This document shows, one piece after another, positions 18,980-31,646 of a stretch of 64,000 nt of DNA (position 1 is the stretch's first letter; the number at the start of each line of letters is the position of its first letter). The position numbers and the translations under genes are program-made. The notes under the pieces were generated by a model that was not told the DNA's origin, did not search any database, and saw only the letters and a list, made by a program, of their open reading frames with translations. Source of the DNA: Burkholderiales bacterium UBA1834 (GTDB taxonomy: Bacteria > Pseudomonadota > Gammaproteobacteria > Burkholderiales > Burkholderiaceae_C); assembly GCA_002339015.1 (NCBI GenBank), contig DDJC01000002.1, positions 104,360 to 168,359 on the forward strand, read 5' to 3'.

Positions 18980-20647
18980 TCAAGACCTGCCCGCAACCTC
19001 CTGGGCCACCTGCTCCAGCGTGGCCATCAACTGCGCCACGTCCAGCGGTTTGGTGAGGTAGGCCTTGAAGCCCCAGGCCTGCGCACGCCGGATGGTGTCG
19101 GGCATGGCATCAGCCGACAAAGCCACCCGGGGAATGCCAGTGGTCTCGACATCCTGATCAAGCACCTTGACCACGTCGAAGCCGCTCATGTCGCCCAGCT
19201 GCATGTCCAGCAGCAGCAGGTCCGGACGGCGGCGGCGCACCGCGGCCAGGGCTTCGGCACCGTTGTGCGCCACCGTGACGCGGCACCAAGGCAGCAGGGC
19301 CAGGATCTCTGTCACCAGATCGATGTTGATCTGGTTGTCCTCGGCGTAGAGCACCTCCAGCCGGGGATGGTCATCGTGTCCATCGGCCAGGTGAGGCTGC
19401 TCCGGATCCAGCCCCCCCAGCTCATCCAGCGGGGAATGGGCCGTGTCCGGACCCGTGCCCACCGGCAGCCAGCAGCGCATGCGCGTGCCCTGGCCGGGTT
19501 CGCTGCGCACCTCCAGTTCGCCGTCCATCAGCTCCAGCAAGCGCTTGACGATGACCAGGCCGATGCCCGTGCCCTCCACGCCCGTCTGCTCGGCACCCAG
19601 GCGGTTGAAGGGTTCGAACAGGTGGGCCAGCTGCTCCTGGCTCATGCCACGGCCGGTGTCGCGTACCTCCAGCATCACGCGCTCGCCCTCCTGGCGGGCC
19701 TGCACGCTCACTGTGCCGCCCGGGCGGTTGTACTTGACGCCGTTGGTCAGCAGGTTCACCAGCACCTGTTGCAGGCGGGTGCGATCGGCCAGCACGGTGG
19801 GATCATCGCAATCGTGGCAAGGCAGCAGCCGCACATCCAGATCGGCGGCCAGGTTCCCCACCAGATCCAGGGCGTGCTCGAAGGCCGCATGGGTGGACAC
19901 GGGCTCCAGCGACAGCGGCAGGCGGCCCGATTCGATGCGCGACAGGTCAAGCACGTCGTTGATCACGGCCAGCAGGTGCTGGCCGGCCTGCTCCATCACC
20001 TCCACCTTCTGACGCTGGGCGCTGCTGAGCGGCTCGGCGTCGGGCATCTTGAGCAACTGGGAAAAACCGAGGATGGCATTGAGCGGCGTGCGCAACTCAT
20101 GGCTCATGCGCGAGAGGAACTCGGACTTGGCCGCACTGGCCTGTTCAGCCGCCTGGGCCTTGACGGTGGCCGAACGGTAGAGCTTTTCTTCGGTGACGTC
20201 GTGGATGTAGCCCACGCGGGCGAAACGCCCGTTGAGCTGGCACCCCGACATGGCCCGACCTGCCACGGTGCGCACGCCCTTGTCGGCCAGCACCACACGG
20301 AACTCGAACTCGGCCGGGTCGGAGGCCCGCATGGCGGATTCGCACAGCACGCGCACCATGGCGCGGTCGTCCGGGTAGACGTGCTCGTAGGCGGATTCGA
20401 AGCGCGCCTTCCATTCATCAGGGGCGATGCCCAGGATGTCGCGCACGCCATCACTGCAGTAGACAACGCTGGGCAGGCCGCGGTGGTCGGGCTCCAGCAC
20501 GTAGAGCACGCCGGGCACGTTGCGGCTCAGGCTGGCCAGGACTTCCAGCTCGGTCTGCATGTCGGCGATCTGCGCGCGCAGCGCCGCCACCTCTTCCTTC
20601 AGCGCCCGCGGATCGTCTCCCGGATCGGCTGCCGGCCTGTCAGACAT
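18980..20647 (-). CDS. Hybrid histidine kinase with PAS and receiver domains
   Basis: 555 residues, soluble. An N-terminal coiled coil (14-40), a PAS domain (about 45-165, YCSDGVRDILGIAPDEW), HisKA with SHELRTPLNAILGFSQ (phospho-His), HATPase_c (NLLTNGVKYN, DTGRGMSQEQL, GTGIGLVIVKRL), and a C-terminal receiver (VLYAEDNQIN, phospho-Asp in LLLLDMQLG, Lys in LTKP). No membrane segment, so it senses a cytoplasmic signal. GAGGAGAG precedes the ATG. There is no partner regulator nearby; output must go through phosphotransfer. Convergent with the DUF1501 gene (15 bp). Confidence 0.95.
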   Translation of the reverse strand: MSDRPAADPGDDPRALKEEVAALRAQIADMQTELEVLASLSRNVPGVLYVLEPDHRGLPSVVYCSDGVRDILGIAPDEWKARFESAYEHVYPDDRAMVRVLCESAMRASDPAEFEFRVVLADKGVRTVAGRAMSGCQLNGRFARVGYIHDVTEEKLYRSATVKAQAAEQASAAKSEFLSRMSHELRTPLNAILGFSQLLKMPDAEPLSSAQRQKVEVMEQAGQHLLAVINDVLDLSRIESGRLPLSLEPVSTHAAFEHALDLVGNLAADLDVRLLPCHDCDDPTVLADRTRLQQVLVNLLTNGVKYNRPGGTVSVQARQEGERVMLEVRDTGRGMSQEQLAHLFEPFNRLGAEQTGVEGTGIGLVIVKRLLELMDGELEVRSEPGQGTRMRCWLPVGTGPDTAHSPLDELGGLDPEQPHLADGHDDHPRLEVLYAEDNQINIDLVTEILALLPWCRVTVAHNGAEALAAVRRRRPDLLLLDMQLGDMSGFDVVKVLDQDVETTGIPRVALSADAMPDTIRRAQAWGFKAYLTKPLDVAQLMATLEQVAQEVAGRS

Positions 20648-20745
20648 GGGCTCTCCTCAATACTGCTGTTGTCGTCCCCGGCTTGACTTTGACACAGATC
20701 GAGGCAGACAGGCCACGGGGAAAGACCTGTCAGCACACCGCAGGA

Positions 20746-23658
<2,913 letters not shown>

Positions 23659-23810
23659 CGGCGGGGCGGCTATCGAATCTGGCAAGGCAACCGGCCATCA
23701 TACGTCGGACGCTGGGGGAAACCCGGTCAGGCGTTTCCGCCAGACACCTCAAGTCCGGGGCCCAAACATCCGAAAACAGGGAAATCCAGGCTCTCGCATC
23801 TCCGTGCCCG

Positions 23811-24947
23811 ATGATGGACACCGCTGTCTGCGCTCCCACCGAACCGGACGCCCCCCGCTGGGGCGACTGGCTGCTGGGCGATGCCCCTGAGCAACGTCTG
23901 TGGCTGGCGCGCCTGCTGCGCGTCGGCGCGCTGTTCCTGGCGCTCGACCTGGCACGCGCCGTGGGTGTGGGGCTGGGCCAGGTGCCGCTGCCCGACATGG
24001 CGGCCCTGCTGGCCTACAACCTGGGCGTGCTGGGCGTGGGCTACGGCCTGATCCGCAGCGGCTGGAGCGCCCGGCTGGACGATCCTTGCCTGACGATGCC
24101 GCTGGTGGGCCTTGCGCTGATCAGCATCGTGCTGGGCTACGTGTGGGTGGACCTGGGCCGAGGCGCCCTGCTGCCACTGGCGGCCGTGGTACTGGTGCAC
24201 GGCATGCATCGCCTGACACCGCGCCAGACCCTGGGCTGGGCCGGTGCCCTGCTGGTGGTGCTGTCGCTGGCGGCTGCCGTGATGGCCCTGCTCTCGCTGC
24301 AAGGCCTGAACCTGGCTCAGGAAGCGATTGATCTGGGCGTGGCGGCCCTGGGCCTGCCCGTGCTGGCCGCTGTGGCCGGCCGCGCCCATGCGGTGCTGCA
24401 GACCCACGCCCGCCAGCGCGCTGAACTGCGCCAGTCCCTGGCCCGCCTGGAAACGCTGACCACCAAGGACGCGCTCACGGGCCTGTCCAACCACCGCCAC
24501 ATGCTGCACCTGCTCGACGTGGAGATCCTGCGCCATTCGCGCCAAGGCCGCGTCTTCAGCGTAGCCTTGCTGGATGTCGACCACTTCGAGCAGATCAACG
24601 AGGCCCTGGGCCGCGCCCGTGCCGACGAGGTGCTGCGCCAGCTGGCCCATGCATCCACCGCGCACCTGCGCGCCTCCGACGTGATGGGGCGCTGGGGCGG
24701 CGAGGAATTCATCCTGCTGATGCCGGAAACGGACCTGGCAGGCGGCGTGCGCTCCATGGAGCGCCTGAAGGAAAAGCTGTACACCAAGCTCGGTTTCTAC
24801 CGTGAAGGCCGTTGGGTGCCCGTGAACTGCTCGGCCGGCGTCACGCGGCACCGCACCGGAGAAACCATCCACCAGACCCTGGCGCGCGCCGAGCAGGCAC
24901 TGCGCTCGGCGAAGGCGAACGGCCGCAACCAGGTGGTGTCCTCATGA
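23811..24947 (+). CDS. Membrane diguanylate cyclase
   Basis: 378 residues. Five to six hydrophobic segments (about 30-195), a short coiled coil ([16 protein letters not shown]), and a GGDEF domain from about 210. The active-site loop is GRWGGEEF (296-300 GGEEF), substrate motif [11 protein letters not shown]. The I-site RASD sits five residues before GGEEF, so product inhibition by c-di-GMP is expected. ATG at 23811; the next codon is also ATG. The stop overlaps the next cyclase gene by 4 bp (ATGA). Confidence 0.94.
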   Translation: MMDTAVCAPTEPDAPRWGDWLLGDAPEQRLWLARLLRVGALFLALDLARAVGVGLGQVPLPDMAALLAYNLGVLGVGYGLIRSGWSARLDDPCLTMPLVGLALISIVLGYVWVDLGRGALLPLAAVVLVHGMHRLTPRQTLGWAGALLVVLSLAAAVMALLSLQGLNLAQEAIDLGVAALGLPVLAAVAGRAHAVLQTHARQRAELRQSLARLETLTTKDALTGLSNHRHMLHLLDVEILRHSRQGRVFSVALLDVDHFEQINEALGRARADEVLRQLAHASTAHLRASDVMGRWGGEEFILLMPETDLAGGVRSMERLKEKLYTKLGFYREGRWVPVNCSAGVTRHRTGETIHQTLARAEQALRSAKANGRNQVVSS

Positions 24948-25855
24948 CTTCGACCGAAACCTCTGCCGAACGCAGGCTGCCCGTGGGCGCGCTGATGGGC
25001 GCCCTGGTCGTGATCGTGGCCGTGTACGCGGCCATTCCGCTCGCACGCAACGCCATGCTGCAATTGCTGTGCCTCACGGTGGCGCTGGGCCTGTTCACGC
25101 ACTCGCCCCGGCAGGTCACGCAGGTGAGCCTGGCGGCCAGCGGCTTGCTGGCGCTGGCCATGCTGGTCCTGTGGACGGCGGACCTGCAAGCCTTCGACCC
25201 CCTGCGCGACGGCATCAACGGCCTGCTGGCCTGCCTGTTCATGCTGGTGCTGGGACAGGCCATCCACCATTTCAGCGTCAAGCATGAAGAGCTCAGCGAG
25301 CAGCAGACCACCATGGCCGACACGCTGGCACGCATGGAGCAACTGGCCACGCGCGACCCGCTCACGGGCCTGTTCAACAACCGCCACATGACGGAGCTGA
25401 TGAACCAGCACGCCAAGCGCGCCGAACGCGCCGACCTGCCCATGAGCCTGGCCCTGATCGACCTGGACCAGTTCCAGCGCGTCAACGAGCGCTTCGGCCA
25501 CGCGGTAGGCGACGAGGCCCTGGTGGCCGTGGCCCGCATCGCGATGGAAGTGTTCCGTCAGACCGACGTGGTCGGCCGCTGGGGCGGCGAAGAGTTGCTG
25601 GTGCTGTTCACCGACAGTGAGCCGGAGCAGGCCGTGCAGGGCATCGAGCGCTTCCGCCATCGCCTGGAAGGCCAGGACCTGAGCGCCGCCCGCCTGGGCG
25701 TGAAGGTGAGCTTCTCTGCCGGCCTGGTCGTCTGGCAGGAGGGCGAGGACATGGACACCACACTCACGCGGGCGCGCCATGCCCTGCTGCGGGCCAAGCA
25801 CGAAGGCCGGGACCGCACCATCACCGGCAAGTTCACTCCGCCAAGTTCTTCTTGA
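24944..25855 (+). CDS. Second diguanylate cyclase (GGEEL variant)
   Basis: 303 residues with the same architecture as its neighbour: four to five short membrane segments (about 15-115) and a GGDEF domain with DPLTGLFNNRHM, RQTD I-site and GRWGGEEL (214-218). Leu replaces the usual Phe in the signature; the catalytic Glu and Gly are kept, so activity is possible but not certain. The start codon overlaps the stop of the upstream cyclase, GGTGGTG upstream. The gene end overlaps the convergent hydrolase gene by 23 bp. The two cyclases look like a tandem duplication that has diverged. Confidence 0.92.
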   Translation: MTSTETSAERRLPVGALMGALVVIVAVYAAIPLARNAMLQLLCLTVALGLFTHSPRQVTQVSLAASGLLALAMLVLWTADLQAFDPLRDGINGLLACLFMLVLGQAIHHFSVKHEELSEQQTTMADTLARMEQLATRDPLTGLFNNRHMTELMNQHAKRAERADLPMSLALIDLDQFQRVNERFGHAVGDEALVAVARIAMEVFRQTDVVGRWGGEELLVLFTDSEPEQAVQGIERFRHRLEGQDLSAARLGVKVSFSAGLVVWQEGEDMDTTLTRARHALLRAKHEGRDRTITGKFTPPSSS

Positions 25856-26855
25856 AGAAGGCCGTCTGGCGGGCCACCACCTGCTCGAACAGCGGGCCGG
25901 TATAGGGCGAGAAGTGGTCGGCGCCGGCCAGCTCCACGTACTCGCCATGCTTGAGCTGGGCCGCCACCTTGCGCACGCCCTTGACCGGAATCAGGCCATC
26001 CTTCTCCGAGGCAATGACCAGCGTCGGCGCCTGGACGCGATCGGCCGCGCTGCCGGGGCTGTAAAAGGGCAGGCTCATGAACACCCGCGCCGCCACCTTG
26101 GTATCGGCCTCCGGCGTGCCCGGGGGCATCAGCTTCTTGTAACCCTCGCCGCACTCGGGGCAGATCAGCGCAGAGAACTGCCCCGCCGCGATGGTGGGCA
26201 CGTACAGCGGCGTCTCGCTGTCGCTGCGCATCAGGTCACGCAAGGCGTACCAGCCAGCCACGGGCTGGTACTTGAGCGGAAACGTAAGGCTGCTCTGCCA
26301 GCCGCTCACGAAGGGCACCTGTGAGCTGACGGCCTTGACAGCCTCGGGCCGGTCAGCCGCCACCTGCAGCACATGCCCGCCGCTGTACGAGGTGCCCCAC
26401 AGGCCCACGCGCGCGCCATCGACATCCTTGCGTTGGCGCACCGCATCGATCGCGCTGGACCAATCCTTCACGTGCTCCTTGCCATTGACCACGCGGCGCG
26501 GCTGCCCGCCGCTCTTGCCAAAGCCGCGGTAATCAAAGCGCAGCACTGCAAAACCGGCTTGCACAAAACGCTCGGCATACGGCTTGAGCCCCCAGTCGCG
26601 CAGCGCGCCGAAGCCGTGCGCCATCACGATGACAGGCGGCTTGGCGGTACCCGCGGGCAGCCACAGCTCGCCATCGCAGGTGGTGGCCTGGCACGCGAAG
26701 GTGACCGGCACGGTGGTATGGCCCGCCGCGGCCGGGGCGGTCACAGGCGCAGTGGAGGCTGCCGGGCTCGACTGCGCCTGGCTGCACAGGGGCGCCAACC
26801 CCACCGCCAGGGTGAACAGGGCTCGGTGCCACGGGGGCATGAAAGACAACAACAT
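25833..26855 (-). CDS. Secreted alpha/beta hydrolase
   Basis: 340 residues. The signal peptide MLLSFMPPWHRALFTLAVG...CSQAQ suggests export to the periplasm. An alpha/beta-hydrolase core follows: oxyanion region VIVMAHGFGALRDW, nucleophile elbow GLWGTSYSGGH, late Asp in IASEKDGLIPVKG and His in AGADHFSPYTG. It resembles dienelactone-hydrolase/S15-like acyl hydrolases; substrate unknown. Start at 26855, where GAGGAG precedes by 8 nt; the frame extends upstream without function. Divergent from a TetR gene across three operators, which very likely control it. Confidence 0.87.
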   Translation of the reverse strand: MLLSFMPPWHRALFTLAVGLAPLCSQAQSSPAASTAPVTAPAAAGHTTVPVTFACQATTCDGELWLPAGTAKPPVIVMAHGFGALRDWGLKPYAERFVQAGFAVLRFDYRGFGKSGGQPRRVVNGKEHVKDWSSAIDAVRQRKDVDGARVGLWGTSYSGGHVLQVAADRPEAVKAVSSQVPFVSGWQSSLTFPLKYQPVAGWYALRDLMRSDSETPLYVPTIAAGQFSALICPECGEGYKKLMPPGTPEADTKVAARVFMSLPFYSPGSAADRVQAPTLVIASEKDGLIPVKGVRKVAAQLKHGEYVELAGADHFSPYTGPLFEQVVARQTAFFKKNLAE

Positions 26856-26908
26856 GCTTGTACTCCTCAGTCTCTCTTTGGGGTTGTCTGGCGCTGAACT
26901 GGCGCCAC

Positions 26909-26973
26909 GGTACCAATCAGTACCACCAACGGTACGAAAGGGTACCAGCGACACATGGGTACGGTCAAGTACC
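26909..26973. promoter_or_regulatory. Three TetR-type operators, GGTAC-N6-GTACC
   Basis: Three 16-bp sites: 26909-26924 (GGTACC-AATC-AGTACC), 26931-26946 and 26958-26973. Each has GTAC cores exactly 10 bp apart with outer G/C matching GGTAC-N6-GTACC. They fill the space between the hydrolase and tetR starts, 12 bp upstream of the tetR ATG, so TetR probably represses both genes. Confidence 0.85.
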
Positions 26974-26984
26974 ATCTAGCCCTG

Positions 26985-27626
26985 ATGACTGCCGATGCGC
27001 CCTCCACCGCCACTGCGCCTTCACCGCACCGCCTGCGGCTGATCGAGGCCCTGGCGGCCACCCTGGCCGACAAGCCCTATGCCGACACCACCGTGGCGGA
27101 CGTGGTGGCGCGCGCGCACGTCTCCAAGCGCACCTTCTACGAGCAGTTCGACAGCAAGGAAGCCTGCCTGCTGGCGCTGTGCGAGACCATGAGCCAGCAG
27201 ACACTGGCCGTGATCGCCGCCGGCTACGACCACGAGGCCGATTGGGTGGAACAGCTCGAACAGGTCACCCGCGCCTACCTGGGCAGCCTGCAGGCGCAGC
27301 CGGCGCTGCTGCGCACCTTGTTCATCGAGCTGTATGCCCTGGGGCCGGCCGGCCTGCAGGCGCGGCGCGGCGTGCAGCGCAGCTTTGCGGATTTCCTGCG
27401 CATGCAGGTGGAGATCGCGCGCCTGCGCGAGCCCAACAAGCGCCCGCTGGAGCCCACCTTGGCCATGGCCGTGGTGGGTGGCATCACCGAACTGATCCTG
27501 CAGGCGGTAGAAGAAGGCCGGGCCGACCGCCTGGTAGAGCTCACCCCCACGATCACCGCCTTCGTGCAGGCGGTGCTGGAATCACTGCTGCCGCTGGAGC
27601 ACCGCCTGAACGGCGATGCCGCCTGA
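26985..27626 (+). CDS. TetR/AcrR-family transcriptional regulator
   Basis: 213 residues. N-terminal helix-turn-helix (residues about 12-60): IEALAATLADKPYADTTVADVVARAHVSKRTFYEQFDSKEACLLA, then an all-helical ligand domain. ATG at 26985 avoids placing an operator inside the gene; an in-frame ATG at 26955 exists and neither has a good Shine-Dalgarno. Autoregulated and controlling the divergent hydrolase by the three GGTAC sites; inducer unknown. It ends in TGATCA, a palindrome that supplies the stop of both this gene and the convergent FAH gene. Confidence 0.93.
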   Translation: MTADAPSTATAPSPHRLRLIEALAATLADKPYADTTVADVVARAHVSKRTFYEQFDSKEACLLALCETMSQQTLAVIAAGYDHEADWVEQLEQVTRAYLGSLQAQPALLRTLFIELYALGPAGLQARRGVQRSFADFLRMQVEIARLREPNKRPLEPTLAMAVVGGITELILQAVEEGRADRLVELTPTITAFVQAVLESLLPLEHRLNGDAA

Positions 27627-28529
27627 TCAGGCTTCGTCCACACAGCGCGCCTCGATGGCGCCGAGCTTGTCGATCTCCACACGCACGACATCGCCCGCGC
27701 GCAGGAACTTGGGCGGATCGAAGGCCGCGCCCACCCCGCTGCAGGTGCCGGTGTAAATCACATCGCCGGGCTCCAGCGTCATCGCCTGGCTCAGCAGTGC
27801 GATCTGCGACCACACGTCGTGGATCATCAGGCTGGTGTTGCTCTGCTGGCGCAGCTCGCCATTGACCCAGCAGCGCAGGTCCAGCGTGTGCGGATCGCCG
27901 TTCAACTCGTCAGCCGTGGTCAGCCAGGGGCCGAAGGGCGCATGCGTGTCGAAGGATTTGCCCAGCGTCCACTGCGAGGTGCGCTTCTGCCAGTCGCGCA
28001 CAGACACATCGTTGCCCACGCAGTAGCCAAAGATCACTTCATGCGCACGCTCACGCGGCACGTGCTTGCAGCGCTGGCCGATCACGGCCACCAGTTCAGC
28101 CTCGTAGTCGGTGCGCTCGGACACCTTGGGCAGGACAATGTCGTCATAGGGGCCGTTGATGGCGTGGCCCAGCTTGGTGAACCACAGCTGGTGCTCCGGC
28201 ACGGCGCGGCTCTCGCGGCCCTGGTCGCCCACGATTTTCTCGTTGACGTGGTCCAGGTAGTTCAGGCCGATGGCCAGCAGCTTGGGCGGGCGCGGTACCG
28301 GCGCCAGCAGCTGCACCTCGGGCAGGCGGGCGTGTGGGGCAGCAGTCAGCAGGGCCTGCATCTGCGGCTGCAACTGCGCCCAGCGCGCGATCACCTCGGG
28401 CATGCCTTCGTGCTCGGCCAACAGGCCGGCCGGCAAGGCACGGTGCAATGACACCACGCCCTCATCACCCACGATCACGCCCACTTCGGTGGCCGTCGAT
28501 CCGGGCATCTGGAAACTCACCAGTCTCAT
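27627..28529 (-). CDS. Fumarylacetoacetate hydrolase-family protein
   Basis: 300 residues. FAH fold with metal ligands: LLAIGLNYLDHVNE, the segment TDYEAELVAVIGQRCKHV (Glu ligands), GNDVSVRDWQKR, KSFDTHAPFGPWL and VIYTGTCSGVG. Members cleave or decarboxylate beta-keto acid-type aromatics or hydrate 2-oxopent-4-enoates; exact substrate unknown. It starts 30 bp after the ABC permease gene ends, on the same strand, so it may be read through from the exporter operon. Confidence 0.9.
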   Translation of the reverse strand: MRLVSFQMPGSTATEVGVIVGDEGVVSLHRALPAGLLAEHEGMPEVIARWAQLQPQMQALLTAAPHARLPEVQLLAPVPRPPKLLAIGLNYLDHVNEKIVGDQGRESRAVPEHQLWFTKLGHAINGPYDDIVLPKVSERTDYEAELVAVIGQRCKHVPRERAHEVIFGYCVGNDVSVRDWQKRTSQWTLGKSFDTHAPFGPWLTTADELNGDPHTLDLRCWVNGELRQQSNTSLMIHDVWSQIALLSQAMTLEPGDVIYTGTCSGVGAAFDPPKFLRAGDVVRVEIDKLGAIEARCVDEA

Positions 28530-28559
28530 CCATCTTCTCCTGACAGTACGCTCAGCCTC

Positions 28560-29729
28560 TCAGGCTTCGCGCAGGCAATCCACGATCTTGAGCCGCGCAG
28601 CGCGCCACGCCGGCACGAACCCGCCCAGCAAGCCCATCACCAGCGCGAACAACAGCGTCTGCACCACGATGCCCGGCGTGAGCCTGAACTGGAAGGCCAG
28701 CTCCGAGAAGGTCTGGAAGTTCACAGTAGAGATGTTCACGGTTTGCATCAGCGAGGCCGCCGCCAGGCCCATCACCCCGCCCACCAGCGACAGCAGCAAC
28801 GATTCGGCCATGAAGGCCGACAGCACGGCCCCACGCCGAAAGCCCAGTGCGCGCAAGGTGCCGATCTCGCCCACGCGCGAGGCCACCGAGGCGAACATCG
28901 TGATCATCGCACCCACGATGGCGCCGATCGAGAAGATGATGGACAGCGCCAGCCCCAGAATGCGGATGAAGGTGGCCAGCGCCTCGGATTGCTCGGCATA
29001 GAACTGGCGCTCGGGCTTGGCCTCCAGCGTCAGGCGCGGATCCTTCTCGATCTGCGCCTTCAGCCGCTCGACGTGCGACACATCGGCCAGCCGGAACACC
29101 ATGCTGGAGAACACCTGGCGCCTGAAGGCCTGCATCATCTGGTCGGCATCGCCCCAGATCTCCGAATCGAAGCCGCTGCCGCCAGCATCGAACACGCCCA
29201 CCACCGTCCAGTCACGGCCAGCAAAGCGCAACGTTTCACCCAGGCCTGCGCCGGCAAAATCGGCGGCCACGGCACGCCCCGTCACGATCTCGCTGGTGCC
29301 GGGCCGGAACATGCGCCCCTGCACCATGCGCACCTGTGGCCGCAGCGCCAGCCCCGCCAGCGACGTGCCGCGCACCGTCACGTTGCTGGGCTTGCCGGTG
29401 CCTCGCTTGGGCAGGGTGTTGAGCACCACGGGCTCGCGCGACACCAGCCGGCGTCCGTCGCCGTCGGTGGCGATGCCTGGCAGGCTTTCGATCACGGCGG
29501 CCTGGTCACGCGAGATCAGCGAGTTGATCTCGGCGCCCGCGCCCTTGCGCAGCACCATCACGTTGTCGGGCTGACCGGTGGCCACCAGCGTGGCGCGGAT
29601 GCCCTCGCTCATCATCAGCACCGTGGCGAACACGTAGACCACCAGCGCCATGCCGCCGGCCGTGAGCAGCGTGGTCACACGCCGCACCCACAGGTTGCGG
29701 GCGATGTAGCTCCAGGGCAGCGTTCTCAT
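28560..29729 (-). CDS. ABC exporter permease (FtsX/MacB type) 2
   Basis: 389 residues. One N-terminal membrane helix (about 20-45), a large periplasmic MacB-like domain (about 50-260), then three helices (about 265-380), the type VII ABC topology. FtsX core at the C-terminal half (GAIVGAMITMFASVASRVGEIGTLRALGFRRGAVLSAF). It pairs with the upstream permease gene (10 bp apart), the ATPase and the fusion protein, forming a heterodimeric MacAB-like pump that works on periplasmic substrates. Confidence 0.9.
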   Translation of the reverse strand: MRTLPWSYIARNLWVRRVTTLLTAGGMALVVYVFATVLMMSEGIRATLVATGQPDNVMVLRKGAGAEINSLISRDQAAVIESLPGIATDGDGRRLVSREPVVLNTLPKRGTGKPSNVTVRGTSLAGLALRPQVRMVQGRMFRPGTSEIVTGRAVAADFAGAGLGETLRFAGRDWTVVGVFDAGGSGFDSEIWGDADQMMQAFRRQVFSSMVFRLADVSHVERLKAQIEKDPRLTLEAKPERQFYAEQSEALATFIRILGLALSIIFSIGAIVGAMITMFASVASRVGEIGTLRALGFRRGAVLSAFMAESLLLSLVGGVMGLAAASLMQTVNISTVNFQTFSELAFQFRLTPGIVVQTLLFALVMGLLGGFVPAWRAARLKIVDCLREA

Positions 29730-29739
29730 GCGTCGCCCC

Positions 29740-30900
29740 TCACGCCACGTGCCTCAGGCCCTGAACGATGTCGATGCGCGACATCTTCCAGGCCGGCCAG
29801 GCCGCCGCCACCACGCCCACGATCACGCAGGCCAGCACCTGCAGCATCAGCGTGGTGGCCGACACGTTGAACACCGGGAACAGCGTGCCCACTGCCCCCA
29901 CGAAGGCCTTGGCCACCGGGAAGGTGGTCGCCACGCCCAGCCCGCCGCCGATCAGCGCGATCAGCAGACTCTCGCCGAACAGCAACCGCACCACGAAGCC
30001 CGGGCTGAAACCCAGCGCCTTGAGCGTGGCGTACTCGGCCAGGCGCTCGCGCGCGGTCATCGTCATCGTGTTGGCCATCACAGCCATGATGATCAGGATG
30101 ATGATGAAGCTCACGGCCTGCACGGCCAGCAGGATGGCCTCGCTCATGGACACGAAGCTGAGCTGGAAGGCCTTCTCAGTTTCCGTCAGCGTCTCGGCCA
30201 GCGAGTTGTGGAACAGCGCGTCGATGCGGCGCGACACCTGCGGCGCGTCATCAGGGTTGTGGATACCGACCACATACACGCCCACGAAATCGGCGCTGCT
30301 CTTGGCGCCGGCCACGCGCACGGCTTCAGACAGGCGCTTCCAGTGGATGAACATCTGCTGCTCGTCCGTCTTGGCATCCTTGCCTTCGTAGATGCCGCGG
30401 ATCGTGAAGCTCCATGTGCCCGGGTAGATGGTGCCGCGCAGGGAAACGGTGTCGCCCACCTTCCAGCCAAATTTGCCGGCCAGCTTGCGGCCGACCACGC
30501 AGCCCTGGCGGTCACGCAGGAAGTCGGCCTTTTCCTTGTCCGTCAGCTGGAACTCGGGGTAGAGCTTGAGGTAGCTTTCCGGGTCGACCGCGAACTGCGC
30601 GAAGAAGTTGCGTTCGGTGATGTAGATGCCGCCGAACCAGTTGGCCCACGAGATGCTCTTGACGCCCTCCACCGCGCGGATGCGCTCGGCGTAGTTCAGC
30701 GGCAGCGGAAAGGTCAGCGAGATCGCGCTGCGCGTCACCAGCCGCGCGCTGGATGACGCATCCACGCCCGCGTACCAGGCATCGACCACCGTGCGCAGCA
30801 GCCCGAAGGCGCAGATGGCCACCACCAGCCCCACCATGGTCAGCAGGGTGCGCAGGCGGTGCCTGAAGGCGTTGCGCAGCAGCAGCTTGAAGAGGAACAT
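29740..30900 (-). CDS. ABC exporter permease (FtsX/MacB type) 1
   Basis: 386 residues, same topology as its neighbour: helix near residue 20, periplasmic domain to about 255, then three helices with the FtsX signature ([32 protein letters not shown]). It lies 21 bp after the ATPase gene and 10 bp before the second permease. The two permeases are divergent paralogues, so the transporter is probably a heterodimer. Confidence 0.9.
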   Translation of the reverse strand: MFLFKLLLRNAFRHRLRTLLTMVGLVVAICAFGLLRTVVDAWYAGVDASSSARLVTRSAISLTFPLPLNYAERIRAVEGVKSISWANWFGGIYITERNFFAQFAVDPESYLKLYPEFQLTDKEKADFLRDRQGCVVGRKLAGKFGWKVGDTVSLRGTIYPGTWSFTIRGIYEGKDAKTDEQQMFIHWKRLSEAVRVAGAKSSADFVGVYVVGIHNPDDAPQVSRRIDALFHNSLAETLTETEKAFQLSFVSMSEAILLAVQAVSFIIILIIMAVMANTMTMTARERLAEYATLKALGFSPGFVVRLLFGESLLIALIGGGLGVATTFPVAKAFVGAVGTLFPVFNVSATTLMLQVLACVIVGVVAAAWPAWKMSRIDIVQGLRHVA

Positions 30901-30921
30901 GGCGATGGCTCAGTGCCTGCG

Positions 30922-31644
30922 TCAGTGCCCGGCCTGGCGGGGCATCTCGTCATCGGGCACCAGCACGCCTTTTTCCAGGTGGATCAAGCGGCCGGCTCGG
31001 GAGGCGGCCTTGGGATCGTGCGTGACCATCACAATGGTCTTGCCCAGGTCGCGCTGCAGCTGCTGCAGCAGGTTGAGCACTTCTTCGCCGGTGCTGCGGT
31101 CCAGGTCACCCGTGGGTTCATCGGCCACGATCAGCGCCGGGTCGGCCACCAGCGCGCGGGCGATGGCCACGCGCTGCTGCTGTCCACCGGAGAGCTCGTT
31201 GGGGTAGTGGTCCACGCGGTCGCCCAGGCGCACCATGTCCAGCGCGGCCGCCACGTGCTCGTGCCGCTGCCGGCGCGACAGGTTCGTCAGCAGCAGCGGC
31301 AGCTCCACGTTCTCGAAGGCCGTGAGCACCGGCATCAGGTTGTAGAACTGGAAGATGAAGCCCACGTGGCTGGCCCGCCAGTCGGCCAGCTCGCCCTCGT
31401 TCAGGGTGGCAATGTCCACCCCGCCGATGTCGATGCGGCCGGAGGTGGGCTGGTCAATGCCGGCAATCAGGTTGAGCAAGGTGCTCTTGCCCGAACCGCT
31501 GGGGCCCATCAAGGCCACGAACTCGCCGGACTGCACGTCCAGGTGGATGTCGTCCAGCACAGGGATGTGCTGGCCGCCCCGCTGGTACGACTTGCTCAGG
31601 CTGCGGATGCGGATCAGCGCGCCGCTGTCGTCATGGCCGGCCAT
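30922..31644 (-). CDS. ABC exporter ATPase (MacB/LolD type)
   Basis: 240 residues. Walker [14 protein letters not shown]-loop [10 protein letters not shown], signature [15 protein letters not shown], Walker [14 protein letters not shown]-switch VMVTHD. The Q-loop and signature are of the LolD/MacB class. Start at 31644 ([11 protein letters not shown]), 2 bp after the stop of the membrane fusion gene; an upstream in-frame extension is only a shadow of that gene. Energises the two permeases downstream. Confidence 0.96.
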   Translation of the reverse strand: MAGHDDSGALIRIRSLSKSYQRGGQHIPVLDDIHLDVQSGEFVALMGPSGSGKSTLLNLIAGIDQPTSGRIDIGGVDIATLNEGELADWRASHVGFIFQFYNLMPVLTAFENVELPLLLTNLSRRQRHEHVAAALDMVRLGDRVDHYPNELSGGQQQRVAIARALVADPALIVADEPTGDLDRSTGEEVLNLLQQLQRDLGKTIVMVTHDPKAASRAGRLIHLEKGVLVPDDEMPRQAGH

Positions 31645-31646
31645 GC

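Noticed and set aside
23659..23810. Possible SOS box for uvrA
   Set aside because: No CTG-N10-CAG spacing; the closest CTG...CAG pair has the wrong gap (12 bp).
23727..24872. Minus-strand frame opposite the first diguanylate cyclase
   Set aside because: Gln/His-rich shadow; the plus strand holds a complete GGDEF protein with I-site and RBS.
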